From Caulobacter sp. CCUG 60055 (GTDB lineage Bacteria; Pseudomonadota; Alphaproteobacteria; Caulobacterales; Caulobacteraceae): 64,000 bases of DNA. Of the stretch, positions 55,573 to 63,261 are shown piece by piece. Position 1 is the first letter of the stretch. Each line of letters opens with the position of its first letter. A program made the position numbers and the translations under genes. The stretch lies in the NCBI RefSeq assembly GCF_022750545.1, contig NZ_PUIC01000017.1, forward strand, positions 1-64,000, in the 5' to 3' direction. Below the pieces are notes generated by a model, which worked only from the letters and a program-made list of their open reading frames with translations, ran no database searches and was not told the origin of the DNA.

Positions 55573-55587
55573 TGGCCCGGTCATTGC
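55573..55587 (+). promoter_or_regulatory. Sigma-54 promoter of flagellin 2
   Basis: TGGCCCG-GTCA-TTGC matches the sigma-54 consensus with the same single substitution as the flagellin 1 promoter. The predicted start is near 55599, so the transcript starts one base before a hairpin. Confidence 0.87.
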
Positions 55588-55598
55588 TTCCTACCAAG

Positions 55599-55658
55599 CG
55601 GGCAAAATGCCCCCGGCCGTCAAAATGACGCCGGATCCCTTGAATAGGAACCATCGCC
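55599..55658 (+). promoter_or_regulatory. Structured 5' leader of flagellin 2 mRNA
   Basis: Hairpin GGGCA-AAA-TGCCC (55600-55612) lies at the very 5' end. It is followed by CCGG-(C)-CGTCA-AAA-TGACG-CCGG (55613-55634), a 9-bp stem with one bulge. The GCCGTCAAAA motif (55616-55625) is shared with the flagellin 1 leader. A GGAA ribosome binding site precedes the ATG at 55659. This is a candidate FlbT-responsive element. Confidence 0.55.
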
Positions 55659-56483
55659 ATGGCGAGCATCAATACCAATGTGGGCGCGCTCGTCGCCCTG
55701 CAAAACCTGGCCGCGACCAGCAGCGAACTGCAAACCACGCAAGGTCGCATCAGCACCGGCCTCAAGATCGCCTCCGCCAAGGATGACGGCGCCATCTGGG
55801 CCATCGCCCAGAGCCAGCGCTCGACCTCCTCTTCGCTCGACTCGGTGAAGGACTCGCTCTCGCGCGTCTCCAGCACCATCGACGTCGCTCTGGCGGCCGG
55901 CCAATCGGTCTCGGACCTGCTCACCCAGATGCAGCAGAAGGCCCTGGCGGCTTCGGACACCTCGCTGGACACGGCGAGCCGCAGCAAGCTCAACCAGGAC
56001 TTCGTCTCCCTGCGTGACCAGATCACCAAGGCCGTGTCGAACGCCGACTTCAACGGCGCCAACCTGATCAAGACCGGCGCCACCGACCTGGCCGCCCTGG
56101 CCAACGCCGACGGTACTTCGCGTCTGACGGTCAAGGCCCAGAGCTTGGCTCTCGGCGGGACCAACGTCACCGTGGCCGCCACCGCGACCATCGGCACGGC
56201 GACCCTGGCCACGACCATGGTCGCCAGGATCAAGACCTCGCTGGACAACGTCAACACCGCTCTGGCCAGCCTCGGCACCGGCTCTAAGGCGCTGAACACG
56301 CACCTGACCTTCATCGGCAAGCTGAAGGACTCGCTCGACGCCGGCGTGGGCAACCTCGTCGACGCCGACCTGGCGAAGGAAAGCGCCAAGCTGCAGGCTC
56401 TGCAAACCAAGCAGCAGCTGGGCATCCAGGCGCTGTCGATCGCGAACTCGTCCAGCCAATCGCTGCTGGGCCTGTTCCGCTAA
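55659..56483 (+). CDS. Flagellin 2
   Basis: This 274-residue minimal flagellin has the start [20 protein letters not shown] and the end [18 protein letters not shown]. It is closely similar to flagellin 1 throughout; a shared segment (residues about 80-125, around [20 protein letters not shown]) is nearly identical at DNA level, suggesting recent duplication or gene conversion. It is exported and assembled into the filament and is a probable FlmG substrate. It has its own sigma-54 promoter, ftr-like repeats and structured leader. Confidence 0.96.
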   Translation: MASINTNVGALVALQNLAATSSELQTTQGRISTGLKIASAKDDGAIWAIAQSQRSTSSSLDSVKDSLSRVSSTIDVALAAGQSVSDLLTQMQQKALAASDTSLDTASRSKLNQDFVSLRDQITKAVSNADFNGANLIKTGATDLAALANADGTSRLTVKAQSLALGGTNVTVAATATIGTATLATTMVARIKTSLDNVNTALASLGTGSKALNTHLTFIGKLKDSLDAGVGNLVDADLAKESAKLQALQTKQQLGIQALSIANSSSQSLLGLFR

Positions 56484-56601
56484 TCGAAGCTTGGCGGCGG
56501 GGCCCAGGCTCCGCCTCCGGCCGCGGCGGCGGGGGCTTCGGTCTCCGCCGTCTCGCGGTTTCACCAGGAGGATTCGGCGGCGACGCCGACATCGTGGAGC
56601 A

Positions 56602-56895
56602 ATGAGCAAGGTAGGGATTACTCAGGCCGTTCCCGATCCGACCTTCGGCCAGACCCCGCAACCGCCCGCCGGAGACGTCGGGCTCATCGGCGCCGTCGGC
56701 GCCGCCGCCGTGTCCCAGGACGCCGCGGACCTGCGGTTGGTGATCGAGGAAGACCAGGCCGCCGGCACTTACGTCTACAAGACCATCGACCGGCGAACCG
56801 GAGAGGTGGTCAAGCAGCTGCCCCGCGAGGAGGTGCTGCGGATGCGCGAGGACCGGACCTATCGCCGAGGCGCGGTGATCGACGCCAAGGCCTGA
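56602..56895 (+). CDS. flaG: FlaG-like flagellar protein
   Basis: This 97-residue protein has the FlaG-family C-terminal motif YVYKTIDRRTGEVVKQLPREEVLRM (about 58-82). The N-terminal half is Pro/Gly/Ala-rich and probably flexible. FlaG proteins are small and influence filament length or flagellin assembly. The start at 56602 follows GGAG. It lies 118 bp after flagellin 2 and before flagellin 3. I found no sigma-54 site of its own, so it may be read from the flagellin 2 promoter or from an unrecognised one. Confidence 0.85.
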   Translation: MSKVGITQAVPDPTFGQTPQPPAGDVGLIGAVGAAAVSQDAADLRLVIEEDQAAGTYVYKTIDRRTGEVVKQLPREEVLRMREDRTYRRGAVIDAKA

Positions 56896-56917
56896 AGCCG
56901 CCCCACGGGCGGGCTGC

Positions 56918-57027
56918 TTGCACGGACGCTGCGGGACGCGGCGGCCGTTAACGTGCGTTTACGCGCGTTAACCATATGGACACCATGTCTTCCTAGCTTC
57001 CTTCGCAGACGGCGAGTCTTGCGAATC
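56918..57027 (+). promoter_or_regulatory. Upstream region of flagellin 3 with TTAA and GANTC sites
   Basis: A poor sigma-54 match TTGCACG-GACG-CTGC (56918-56932) lacks the -24 GG. TTAA-N7-TTAC (56948-56962) is one base off the CtrA consensus, and another TTAAC lies at 56968-56972. Two CcrM methylation sites, GAGTC (57014-57018) and GAATC (57023-57027), lie 9 bp apart. The set suggests cell-cycle (CtrA/CcrM) control rather than FlbD control. Each element alone is weak. Confidence 0.4.
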
Positions 57028-57088
57028 GGACGCTGCGTCGTCGAGCGCCGCGGATTGCGGGCTTCGTCCGGCGTCGGAGGAGAAGGCC

Positions 57089-57925
57089 ATGACGATTAGC
57101 GTGAACAACAATCAATCCGCGCTGATCGCGTTGCAGAACCTGAACCAGACCCAGGGCGACCTGCAGACCGTGCAGAACGCCATCAGCACGGGTCTGCGCA
57201 TCAACAATCCCAAGGACAACGCCGCGATCTGGGCCATCGCCCAGGGGCAGCGGGCCGACATCGGCGCGCTCGACGCGGTGAAGATGAGCCTGGACCGCGC
57301 GAACTCCATCGCGCAAGTGTCGATGACCGCTGGGCAATCCATCTCCGACACCCTGATCCAGATGAAGGCGAAGGTGACCGCCGCCCTGGACCCGTCGTTC
57401 GACCCCAATTCGCGCAAGGCGCTCAACGCCGACTACGTCACGCTGCTGAACCAGGTCCAGCAGATGGTGAACAACGCCACCTTCGACGGGGCCAACATCC
57501 TCAACGGCTCGATGACCGGCAACATCAAGTTCCTGGCCAACGCCGACGCCAATTCGTTCCTGACGCTGTCGGTCAAGAACATGTCGCTGGGCGGGGCCAT
57601 CATCACCATGCCGGCCACCTCGACCATCAGCACGGTCACCATGGCCACCGCCGCGCTGGCGCAGATCCAGGCCACCATGGCCAATGTCAGCCAGGCGCTC
57701 GGCGACATGGGCGCCCAGGCCAAGCAGATCGAATCGCACAACACCTTCGTCGGCAAGCTGATGGACGTCCTGCAGAGCGGCGTGGGCAACCTCGTCGACG
57801 CGGATCTGGCCAAGGAGAGCGCCAAGCTGCAGGCCCTGCAGGTCAAGCAGCAGCTCGGGGCCCAGGCCCTGTCGATCGCCAACTCCGCGCCGCAGGTGGT
57901 GCTGTCGCTGTTCAAGCAGGGATAA
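57089..57925 (+). CDS. Flagellin 3 (divergent)
   Basis: This 278-residue minimal flagellin starts TISVNNNQSALIALQNLNQT and ends [20 protein letters not shown]. The D0/D1 regions are conserved, but the sequence diverges strongly from flagellins 1 and 2, particularly in residues 55-150, and it lacks their long identical segments. It may play a role like FljJ of Caulobacter, the minor flagellin near the hook. The upstream region lacks a good sigma-54 site and structured leader. GGAGGAGAAGG precedes the ATG. A hairpin follows at once. Confidence 0.95.
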   Translation: MTISVNNNQSALIALQNLNQTQGDLQTVQNAISTGLRINNPKDNAAIWAIAQGQRADIGALDAVKMSLDRANSIAQVSMTAGQSISDTLIQMKAKVTAALDPSFDPNSRKALNADYVTLLNQVQQMVNNATFDGANILNGSMTGNIKFLANADANSFLTLSVKNMSLGGAIITMPATSTISTVTMATAALAQIQATMANVSQALGDMGAQAKQIESHNTFVGKLMDVLQSGVGNLVDADLAKESAKLQALQVKQQLGAQALSIANSAPQVVLSLFKQG

Positions 57926-57950
57926 GCGGGAAGGGCGGCCATCTTCCCGC
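57926..57950 (+). terminator. Hairpin after flagellin 3
   Basis: GCGGGAAG (57926-57933) pairs perfectly with CTTCCCGC (57943-57950) across a 9-nt loop directly after the stop codon. It probably terminates the flagellin 3 transcript; there is no T run. Confidence 0.6.
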
Positions 57951-57999
57951 CCGCGACCTGTTCCAACATCCTGCGACCTGATCAGACCGGAGTCCGCCG

Positions 58000-58344
58000 A
58001 TGACAACCGCCCGCGCCGTCCTGACCGGCCTCGCCGCCGTCGCCTGCCTGGCCGCTTCGCAGGCCCAGGCCTCGTCGCCGCAGTCCTGGGACCGCCTGCG
58101 CTCGCGGTCCGAGGCCGCCTGCATCCAGGCCAGCGGTTTTCGCGACGCCCGCATGACCGCCTACGCCGACAGCTTCGCCGCCTCGACGGTGGCGGTGATC
58201 GAGGGGACGTGGCCGCAGCGCCACATGAAGAACATGAAGGGGCGGGTGTTCTGCCTGTTCGACAAGCAGAGCGGCCGGGTCGAGGTCGCCGAGCCGCAGG
58301 CGGCCGGAAAATCGTTGATCCAACCCCTGTCCGAGCGCCCCTGA
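58000..58344 (+). CDS. Hypothetical periplasmic protein
   Basis: This 114-residue protein has a signal peptide (VLTGLAAVACLAASQAQA, cleavage near residue 24). The mature domain of about 90 residues has two cysteines (AACIQASGF and GRVFCLFDKQSG) that may form a disulfide. The end KSLIQPLSERP is polar. I do not recognise the family. It sits between flagellin 3 and flmH in the flagellar island and may be a bystander. Confidence 0.6.
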   Translation: MTTARAVLTGLAAVACLAASQAQASSPQSWDRLRSRSEAACIQASGFRDARMTAYADSFAASTVAVIEGTWPQRHMKNMKGRVFCLFDKQSGRVEVAEPQAAGKSLIQPLSERP

Positions 58345-58402
58345 GCGGCGGACGGGCCGGCGCCGGCGTGCTATAGATGAAGATAAGGAGCGCGCTCGAC
58401 CT

Positions 58403-58957
58403 ATGATCGACCTGCGGGATCTTCGCGAAGACGATTGCGAACGCCTTTTCCTTTGGCGTCGCGAACGCGAGGTCGATCGCTGGATGAGCGACGGGGCGCC
58501 TGAAAGCCTCGATCACCACCAACGCTGGTTCGACGATTTCCGCGGCAATCCCGACCGCATGGGCTGGATCATCACCCGCAACGCCCAGCCGGCCGGCTTT
58601 CTCACCCTGTCCGGCCTCAACGGCCGGCATCGTCGGGCCGAATGGGGCTGGTACATCGGCGATCCCGAGGCGCGCGGCCGCGGCGCCGGCCGAGCCGCCC
58701 AGGCCTTGGGCCTGGACCGCGCGTTCGACCAGCTGGGGCTGGAGAAGATCTGGGCCCAGGTGCTGGCCGACAACGACACCGCGCTGAAGGCGCAGGCCGC
58801 CGCCGGCTTCCGCCGCGAGGGCTACATGCGCCGGCACGTGCTCAAGGACGGCCGATGGCGCGACGTGGTGCTGCTCGCCATCCTCGCCGACGAGTGGCGC
58901 GCGCGCCGGGACGCCGTCCTGCGCGGGCTGGCCGGATCGCATCTGATCGCCGCCTAG
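58403..58957 (+). CDS. flmH: FlmH-like GNAT acetyltransferase (flagellin glycan synthesis)
   Basis: This 184-residue GNAT N-acetyltransferase starts DLRDLREDDCERLFLWRREREVDRWMSD. The acetyl-CoA-binding motif A is AEWGWYIGDPEARGRGAGRAAQ, followed by ALKAQAAAGFRREGYMRRHV. It matches PseH/FlmH proteins that acetylate UDP-4-amino sugars in pseudaminic acid synthesis, the sugar used on Caulobacter flagellins. Its position near flagellins, flmG and flaEY supports this role; the other pse/flm genes are not in the window. AAGGAG precedes the start. Confidence 0.85.
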   Translation: MIDLRDLREDDCERLFLWRREREVDRWMSDGAPESLDHHQRWFDDFRGNPDRMGWIITRNAQPAGFLTLSGLNGRHRRAEWGWYIGDPEARGRGAGRAAQALGLDRAFDQLGLEKIWAQVLADNDTALKAQAAAGFRREGYMRRHVLKDGRWRDVVLLAILADEWRARRDAVLRGLAGSHLIAA

Positions 58958-59050
58958 CGGGGCTTTGCGGCCCCATGGGGGGAGCCGACCGGCCCGCACG
59001 CCGAGCCTGGGCCGAGCCCAGCCGGATTTTCACCGCGCACGGTCGATGTG

Positions 59051-59082
59051 TTGACGGGCGTTAACTTTTCGGAAGGCGAATC
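59051..59082 (+). promoter_or_regulatory. Candidate promoter elements upstream of flaEY
   Basis: TTGACG (59051-59056) and TTAAC (59061-59065) with a GAATC CcrM site (59078-59082) lie within 75 bp upstream of the flaEY start. The TTAA spacing is not the CtrA consensus. No sigma-54 match was found. Assignment is tentative. Confidence 0.25.
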
Positions 59083-59124
59083 CGCGACAACCTGCCGCAT
59101 ACCGCAACGGGAGCGGCGTCGCCG

Positions 59125-61905
59125 GTGATAACCTTCGATAGCAGCAGCCTGCTTGGCTATTATCTCTCCAAGGCCGGGGTCAACGCCAACGGCGGCGCGG
59201 CTACGCCTGGCGCCGGCGCGGCCGCCAAGAAGCTGCCGACGCCGCCTTGGGACCTGAAGGCCAAGGTTCCGCGCGCCAACGATCTGGTCAAACAGGTGAT
59301 GAGCGGCGGCGCTTTCGTCAACGAAGGCGCGGCCAAGCTCGACGTTCCCGGCGCCAGCCACGACTATCAGAAGATGTTCGCGCTCTATCAGGCGCTCAAC
59401 ACCCTGAGCGGCCTGGCCGAACGCTACGCCTCGGCCAGCACGCCGGCCGCCGAGAAGGCCAGGGTGCAGTCGCTGTTCTCGACGGGGCTGGCCCAGACCC
59501 TTGGCTATCTCAACGGCATGAAGCTCGACCAGCTGCGCCTCGCCGAAGGGGCCGCGATCGACAAGGCCGCCAAGTCGACGGTCGGGGTCAAGAGGGAGAA
59601 CGACAACTATCAGACGGGCGTCGTGCACGTCGGCGGCCCCGACGACGCGGTCAAGGCCTTCCAGGGCGACGTGAAGTTCGACATCTCGGTCCAGCGCTCG
59701 AAGAGCAACGCCGTCCAGGTGCCGATCGACCTGTCGGAAATGGGATCGACGCCGCGGACCATGGCCAACGTGGTCAACTTCATCAACGACAAGCTCAAGG
59801 CCGCAGGCGTCGACACCCGGTTCGCCACTGTGCGGACCCAGGCCGAACCCAAGGTGGTCAAGGTCGGTTCGAAGACGGTCACGCTGCCGGCCGGGCCGGA
59901 CGAGTGGTCCTTGAAGGTCAAGGGATCGGCGATCGAGAAGGTGTCGTTCTCGGCCCCGGCCTCGACGCCGGCGATCTACCTGTCCCAGCGTGTCGGGGCC
60001 ATCAGCACCGCCGTCAAGAACGGCGTGTCCGCCACCACCGGATCGACCGCCCAGCAGCTCCTCAAGTTCCAGGTCGGCGACCTGCCGGCCGGTTCGTCGG
60101 CGCCGGCGGCCAAGCCGGGCGAGGCGAACTGGGTCGACGGCCGGGTGTTCTCCACCACCCTGGGCAAAGAGGTCACGGCGACGCGAGCCACCGTCACCGG
60201 GCCGGACGGCTCGGTCTACATGCTGGCCGACGTCTCCAGCTCCAACAACGGCCAGCCGATCAAGGGCAAGGGCGACGTCGCCCTGCTCAAGTACGACTCC
60301 GCCGGCACGCTGGTCTATTCGCGCACCCTGGGCGCGGCCGACACCGCCAACGGCTACGCCCTGGCGGTCTCGCCCGACGGCAAGGTGGCGGTGGCCGGTT
60401 CGGTCAAGGGCGCCTTGCAGGGCGCGGTCGAGGGCGCGCTCAACTCCGATCCCGGCTCGGGCAAGACCGACAGCTTCGTCACCCTGTACGACGCCCATGG
60501 CGACGAGGTCTGGACCGAGCGACGCGGCGCGCGCGAGGACGATCAGGTCAATTCCGTGGCCTTCGGCGCCGATGGGACCGTCTACGTCGCCGGCCAGACC
60601 AAGTCCCCGATGCCGGGCGGCGGCGGCCAGATCGGCGGCTGGGACGGCTATCTCGAAGGCTTCGGGACCACCGCCTCGGGCGCGCCGACGGTCAAGTTCA
60701 CCACCCAGTTCGGCGGGTACGGCGACGACAAGCCGGCCGGCCTGGCGATCAGCGGGAACACCCTGGTCGTCGCCGGCGTCGAGAACGGGCGGGGCGTGGT
60801 GCGGCAGTTCACCCTGCAGCCTTCCGGCCCGCCGACGCCCGCCGGCGTCCGCGACCTGGGCGACCTGCAGGGCGGCTCGATCGCCGGGGTGGCGTTCAAC
60901 GGCGCCGACATCGTGGTGGCCGGGTCGACCCGCAACGGCGCGCTGTCGGCGGGGAGCGTCAACACCGCCCATTCCGGCGGCGTCGACGCCTTCGTCGCCA
61001 AGCTGTCGACAGGACTGGGGCCGCAGGCCTCGGACCGGCTGACCTATTTCGGCGGGCAGGGCGACGACGGCGCCAGCGCCCTGACCGTCTCCGGGGGCCA
61101 GGTCTGGATCGCCGGCTCGTCGGCCTCGACCGACCCCAGCAAGCCCGACGCCAAGGACGGCTATGTCGCCCAGATCGATCCGCAGACCGGCGCCGTCGGC
61201 TGGACCCGGCGCTTCACCGCCCAGGACGGGCAGGCTGCGCCGACCTCGATCGCGGTCGACCCCAACGGCTCCAGCGTTCTCGACCGCCTCGGGCTGCCCA
61301 AGGGAACGCTCAGCTATCAGGACTCGACCCTGCTGACCTCGGCGACCTCGGTGCGGGCGGGGGATCAGTTCCTGGTGCGCACCAGCCCGGGGGCGAGGCC
61401 CGCCGCCGTGACCATCGCCGCCGACGACACCCTGGCCACCCTGGCGGTCAAGGTCCAGCGGGCGGCCGGCTTCCAGGTCAAGGTCTCGGTGGTGACCGAC
61501 AAGGACACCAACACCAGCCGTCTCCAGATCGAGCCGATGAACGCCAAGTCGACGGTCGAGATCATGGCCGGCGCGCCGGGCAAGAACGCCTTGACGGCCC
61601 TGGGCCTGACCGAGGGGGTGGTGCGCACCGTCGCCACCAACTCCAAGGGCAAGGTCGATCCGAACCAGGCCAAGGTCTACGGCCTGAACCTGCCGCCGAA
61701 CATGGCGCTCGATTCCAAGGACGGGGCCAATGCGATCAACACCGCCTTGCAGGCGGCGCTGAGCACCATCCGCACCGCCTATCAGGACCTCGACGCCAAG
61801 TTGCACCCCAAGCCGGCGACCCCGACCGGGAAAGCGCCGGCCTATCTGACCGCGCAGATCAAGAACTACCAGGCCGGCCTCGCCCGCCTGAACGGCGGCG
61901 GCTGA
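59125..61905 (+). CDS. flaEY: FlaEY-like flagellar regulatory protein
   Basis: This 926-residue protein starts at GTG 59125 (ITFDSSSLLGYYLSKAGVNA), after GGGAG. It matches the layout of the Caulobacter regulatory protein FlaEY, which affects flagellin levels and filament assembly. The N-terminal ~350 residues are Ala/Lys-rich with helical and beta segments. Residues about 370-690 contain repeated blades (YDSAGTLVYSRTLGAADTAN, YDAHGDEVWTERRGAREDD, IDPQTGAVGWTRRFTAQDG), an SBBP-type beta-propeller pattern. A C-terminal domain (about 715-926) contains flagellin/hook-associated-like helices. It has no signal peptide, as expected for a flagellar type III substrate or cytoplasmic factor. Confidence 0.85.
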   Translation: MITFDSSSLLGYYLSKAGVNANGGAATPGAGAAAKKLPTPPWDLKAKVPRANDLVKQVMSGGAFVNEGAAKLDVPGASHDYQKMFALYQALNTLSGLAERYASASTPAAEKARVQSLFSTGLAQTLGYLNGMKLDQLRLAEGAAIDKAAKSTVGVKRENDNYQTGVVHVGGPDDAVKAFQGDVKFDISVQRSKSNAVQVPIDLSEMGSTPRTMANVVNFINDKLKAAGVDTRFATVRTQAEPKVVKVGSKTVTLPAGPDEWSLKVKGSAIEKVSFSAPASTPAIYLSQRVGAISTAVKNGVSATTGSTAQQLLKFQVGDLPAGSSAPAAKPGEANWVDGRVFSTTLGKEVTATRATVTGPDGSVYMLADVSSSNNGQPIKGKGDVALLKYDSAGTLVYSRTLGAADTANGYALAVSPDGKVAVAGSVKGALQGAVEGALNSDPGSGKTDSFVTLYDAHGDEVWTERRGAREDDQVNSVAFGADGTVYVAGQTKSPMPGGGGQIGGWDGYLEGFGTTASGAPTVKFTTQFGGYGDDKPAGLAISGNTLVVAGVENGRGVVRQFTLQPSGPPTPAGVRDLGDLQGGSIAGVAFNGADIVVAGSTRNGALSAGSVNTAHSGGVDAFVAKLSTGLGPQASDRLTYFGGQGDDGASALTVSGGQVWIAGSSASTDPSKPDAKDGYVAQIDPQTGAVGWTRRFTAQDGQAAPTSIAVDPNGSSVLDRLGLPKGTLSYQDSTLLTSATSVRAGDQFLVRTSPGARPAAVTIAADDTLATLAVKVQRAAGFQVKVSVVTDKDTNTSRLQIEPMNAKSTVEIMAGAPGKNALTALGLTEGVVRTVATNSKGKVDPNQAKVYGLNLPPNMALDSKDGANAINTALQAALSTIRTAYQDLDAKLHPKPATPTGKAPAYLTAQIKNYQAGLARLNGGG

Positions 61906-61951
61906 TCCGGCTGTCTTGAAACCGCAACCGCGACAGCGTAGCCAAGAGCCC

Positions 61952-62647
61952 ATGAATTTCCTGAAGGACCGCAGGGTCGTCATCGTCGGCGGCGTGGCCG
62001 TCGCCCTGGTCGCCGGCCTGGGCCTGGCCAAGCTCGTCATGTCGCGCGACGGAGGGGCCAAGACGCCCGAGACCGCTCCGGCCGGCCAGCCGGGCCTGGT
62101 GGTCGAGATGGGCCGCGACGACGACGCCAAGCTCGATCCCAAGCGGGAGCTGCGCTGCTTCGTCGGCGGCCAGTTCGTCGGCCTGGCGACCCTGGCCGAC
62201 TGCGCCAAGAAGAACGGCGTGGCCACCGGCTCGCTCGATGTCGGCGTCGACCAGAGCGGCGCCCTGGCGGCGGCCAGCGGGGCGGGGCCGGCGATCACGC
62301 CGCTGCCGCCGCAGGCTCCCGCCGCGGCGCCGGCTCCGGCCGGACCGCCCGCCCCCGCGGCCCAGCCCGCGGCGACCGAGGCCCAGCCCGCGGGGAAGCC
62401 GGCCGGCCAGGCCTGCTGGCGCTACGCCGGCGGCGACTGGCGCAAGCTTTCGGAGGTCCAGTCGCTGGGGGCGTGCGTGCAGGCCCTGTTCGCCGGCAAG
62501 TGCGAGCGCACCGGCGGGGCCAGCTACGGCCGTTGGGGCGAGCAGACGCTGCGGCTGGTGCCGGGACGCGTCGAACAGTCCAGCGACAACAAGAGCTTCC
62601 GCCTGCTGGTCGAGCAGACGCCGTCCTGCGGCGTGCCGCAGATCTAG
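61952..62647 (+). CDS. Hypothetical membrane-anchored protein
   Basis: This 231-residue protein has an N-terminal transmembrane anchor (VVIVGGVAVALVAGLGLAKLV, about 9-29). A Pro/Ala-rich linker (about 115-150) separates two cysteine-containing segments: LRCFVGGQFVGLATLADCAKKNG and, C-terminally, ACWRYAGGDWRKLSEV…CVQALFAGKCE. The pairing resembles two copies of a small C-W-x(n)-G domain. I do not recognise the family. It begins 46 bp after flaEY on the same strand, so it may be co-transcribed and envelope-linked. Confidence 0.65.
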   Translation: MNFLKDRRVVIVGGVAVALVAGLGLAKLVMSRDGGAKTPETAPAGQPGLVVEMGRDDDAKLDPKRELRCFVGGQFVGLATLADCAKKNGVATGSLDVGVDQSGALAAASGAGPAITPLPPQAPAAAPAPAGPPAPAAQPAATEAQPAGKPAGQACWRYAGGDWRKLSEVQSLGACVQALFAGKCERTGGASYGRWGEQTLRLVPGRVEQSSDNKSFRLLVEQTPSCGVPQI

Positions 62648-62719
62648 CCTGAAAGGAACGCCGGGAGCCGCCGGGGGAGGGGGCTCGCGCCGGCGGACGC
62701 CGCGATATAGGGTTGCGCC

Positions 62720-63115
62720 ATGATCCGTTCGTTCTCCATCGCGGCCGCGGCCGTCGGTCTGGCCGTCGCGCTGTCTGGCTGCGCCAAGAAGATCGAGGCG
62801 CCTTACGACAAGGGCGTCTGCTGGCACGCCGTGCCGCTCAAGAACGGCACGGTCCGCTTCAACAAGCTGTCGGTGAACCAGCCAAGCCTGGAGTACTGCG
62901 CCGGCCAGCTCGAGGCGATGCGGCTCAAGTTCGTCGGCCTCGGCGGCTCCAGCGAGAATCTGATGGGCGCCTATCAGGGCAGCTTCATCTTCCTGCTGCC
63001 CGAAGGGGTGTTCGTCTCGCAGACCTTCGACGGCCCGCGCTACATCGCTCTGGTCCGCACCGGCGACGGCAAGCTGACGGCGGTCGGGGCGGCCTCGCCC
63101 ACGATATCGCAGTAA
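62720..63115 (+). CDS. Hypothetical lipoprotein
   Basis: This 131-residue protein has a type II signal peptide with lipobox LSGC (Cys21). The mature domain holds two more cysteines (GVCWHAVPL and EYCAGQLEAM) and ends IALVRTGDGKLTAVGAA. The CWHAV…LEYCAGQLE pattern resembles the C-W motifs of the preceding membrane protein, so the two may be related domains. The family is unknown. It lies between that gene and ssb, 72 bp after the former. Confidence 0.65.
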   Translation: MIRSFSIAAAAVGLAVALSGCAKKIEAPYDKGVCWHAVPLKNGTVRFNKLSVNQPSLEYCAGQLEAMRLKFVGLGGSSENLMGAYQGSFIFLLPEGVFVSQTFDGPRYIALVRTGDGKLTAVGAASPTISQ

Positions 63116-63148
63116 GGTCGACGGCCGGCGAAGGGGCGTCGGCGATGC

Positions 63149-63192
63149 GAACATTTGTGGAACATTGACACGTCGCGCCGCTCGTCTAGGGT
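63149..63192 (+). promoter_or_regulatory. LexA box and promoter of ssb
   Basis: GAAC-ATTTGTG-GAAC (63149-63163), the reverse complement of the GTTC-N7-GTTC SOS box, lies 1 nt upstream of TTGACA (63165-63170), a consensus -35. TAGGGT (63187-63192) at 16-bp spacing is a weak -10. ssb starts at 63262. ssb is a standard member of the alphaproteobacterial SOS regulon. Confidence 0.75.
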
Positions 63193-63261
63193 CGCGGCTT
63201 GATAAGACATTCCCGCCCGCCGCGGATGCGGCCGGGCGCTTGGTGAGAAGGTGAAGGTCCG

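Noticed and set aside
58954-62298. A very long open frame antisense to flaEY and its neighbours
   Set aside because: It mirrors the sense gene, is rich in Arg/Gly/Ala as expected from GC-rich codons read backwards, and has no motif. High third-position GC suppresses antisense stop codons.
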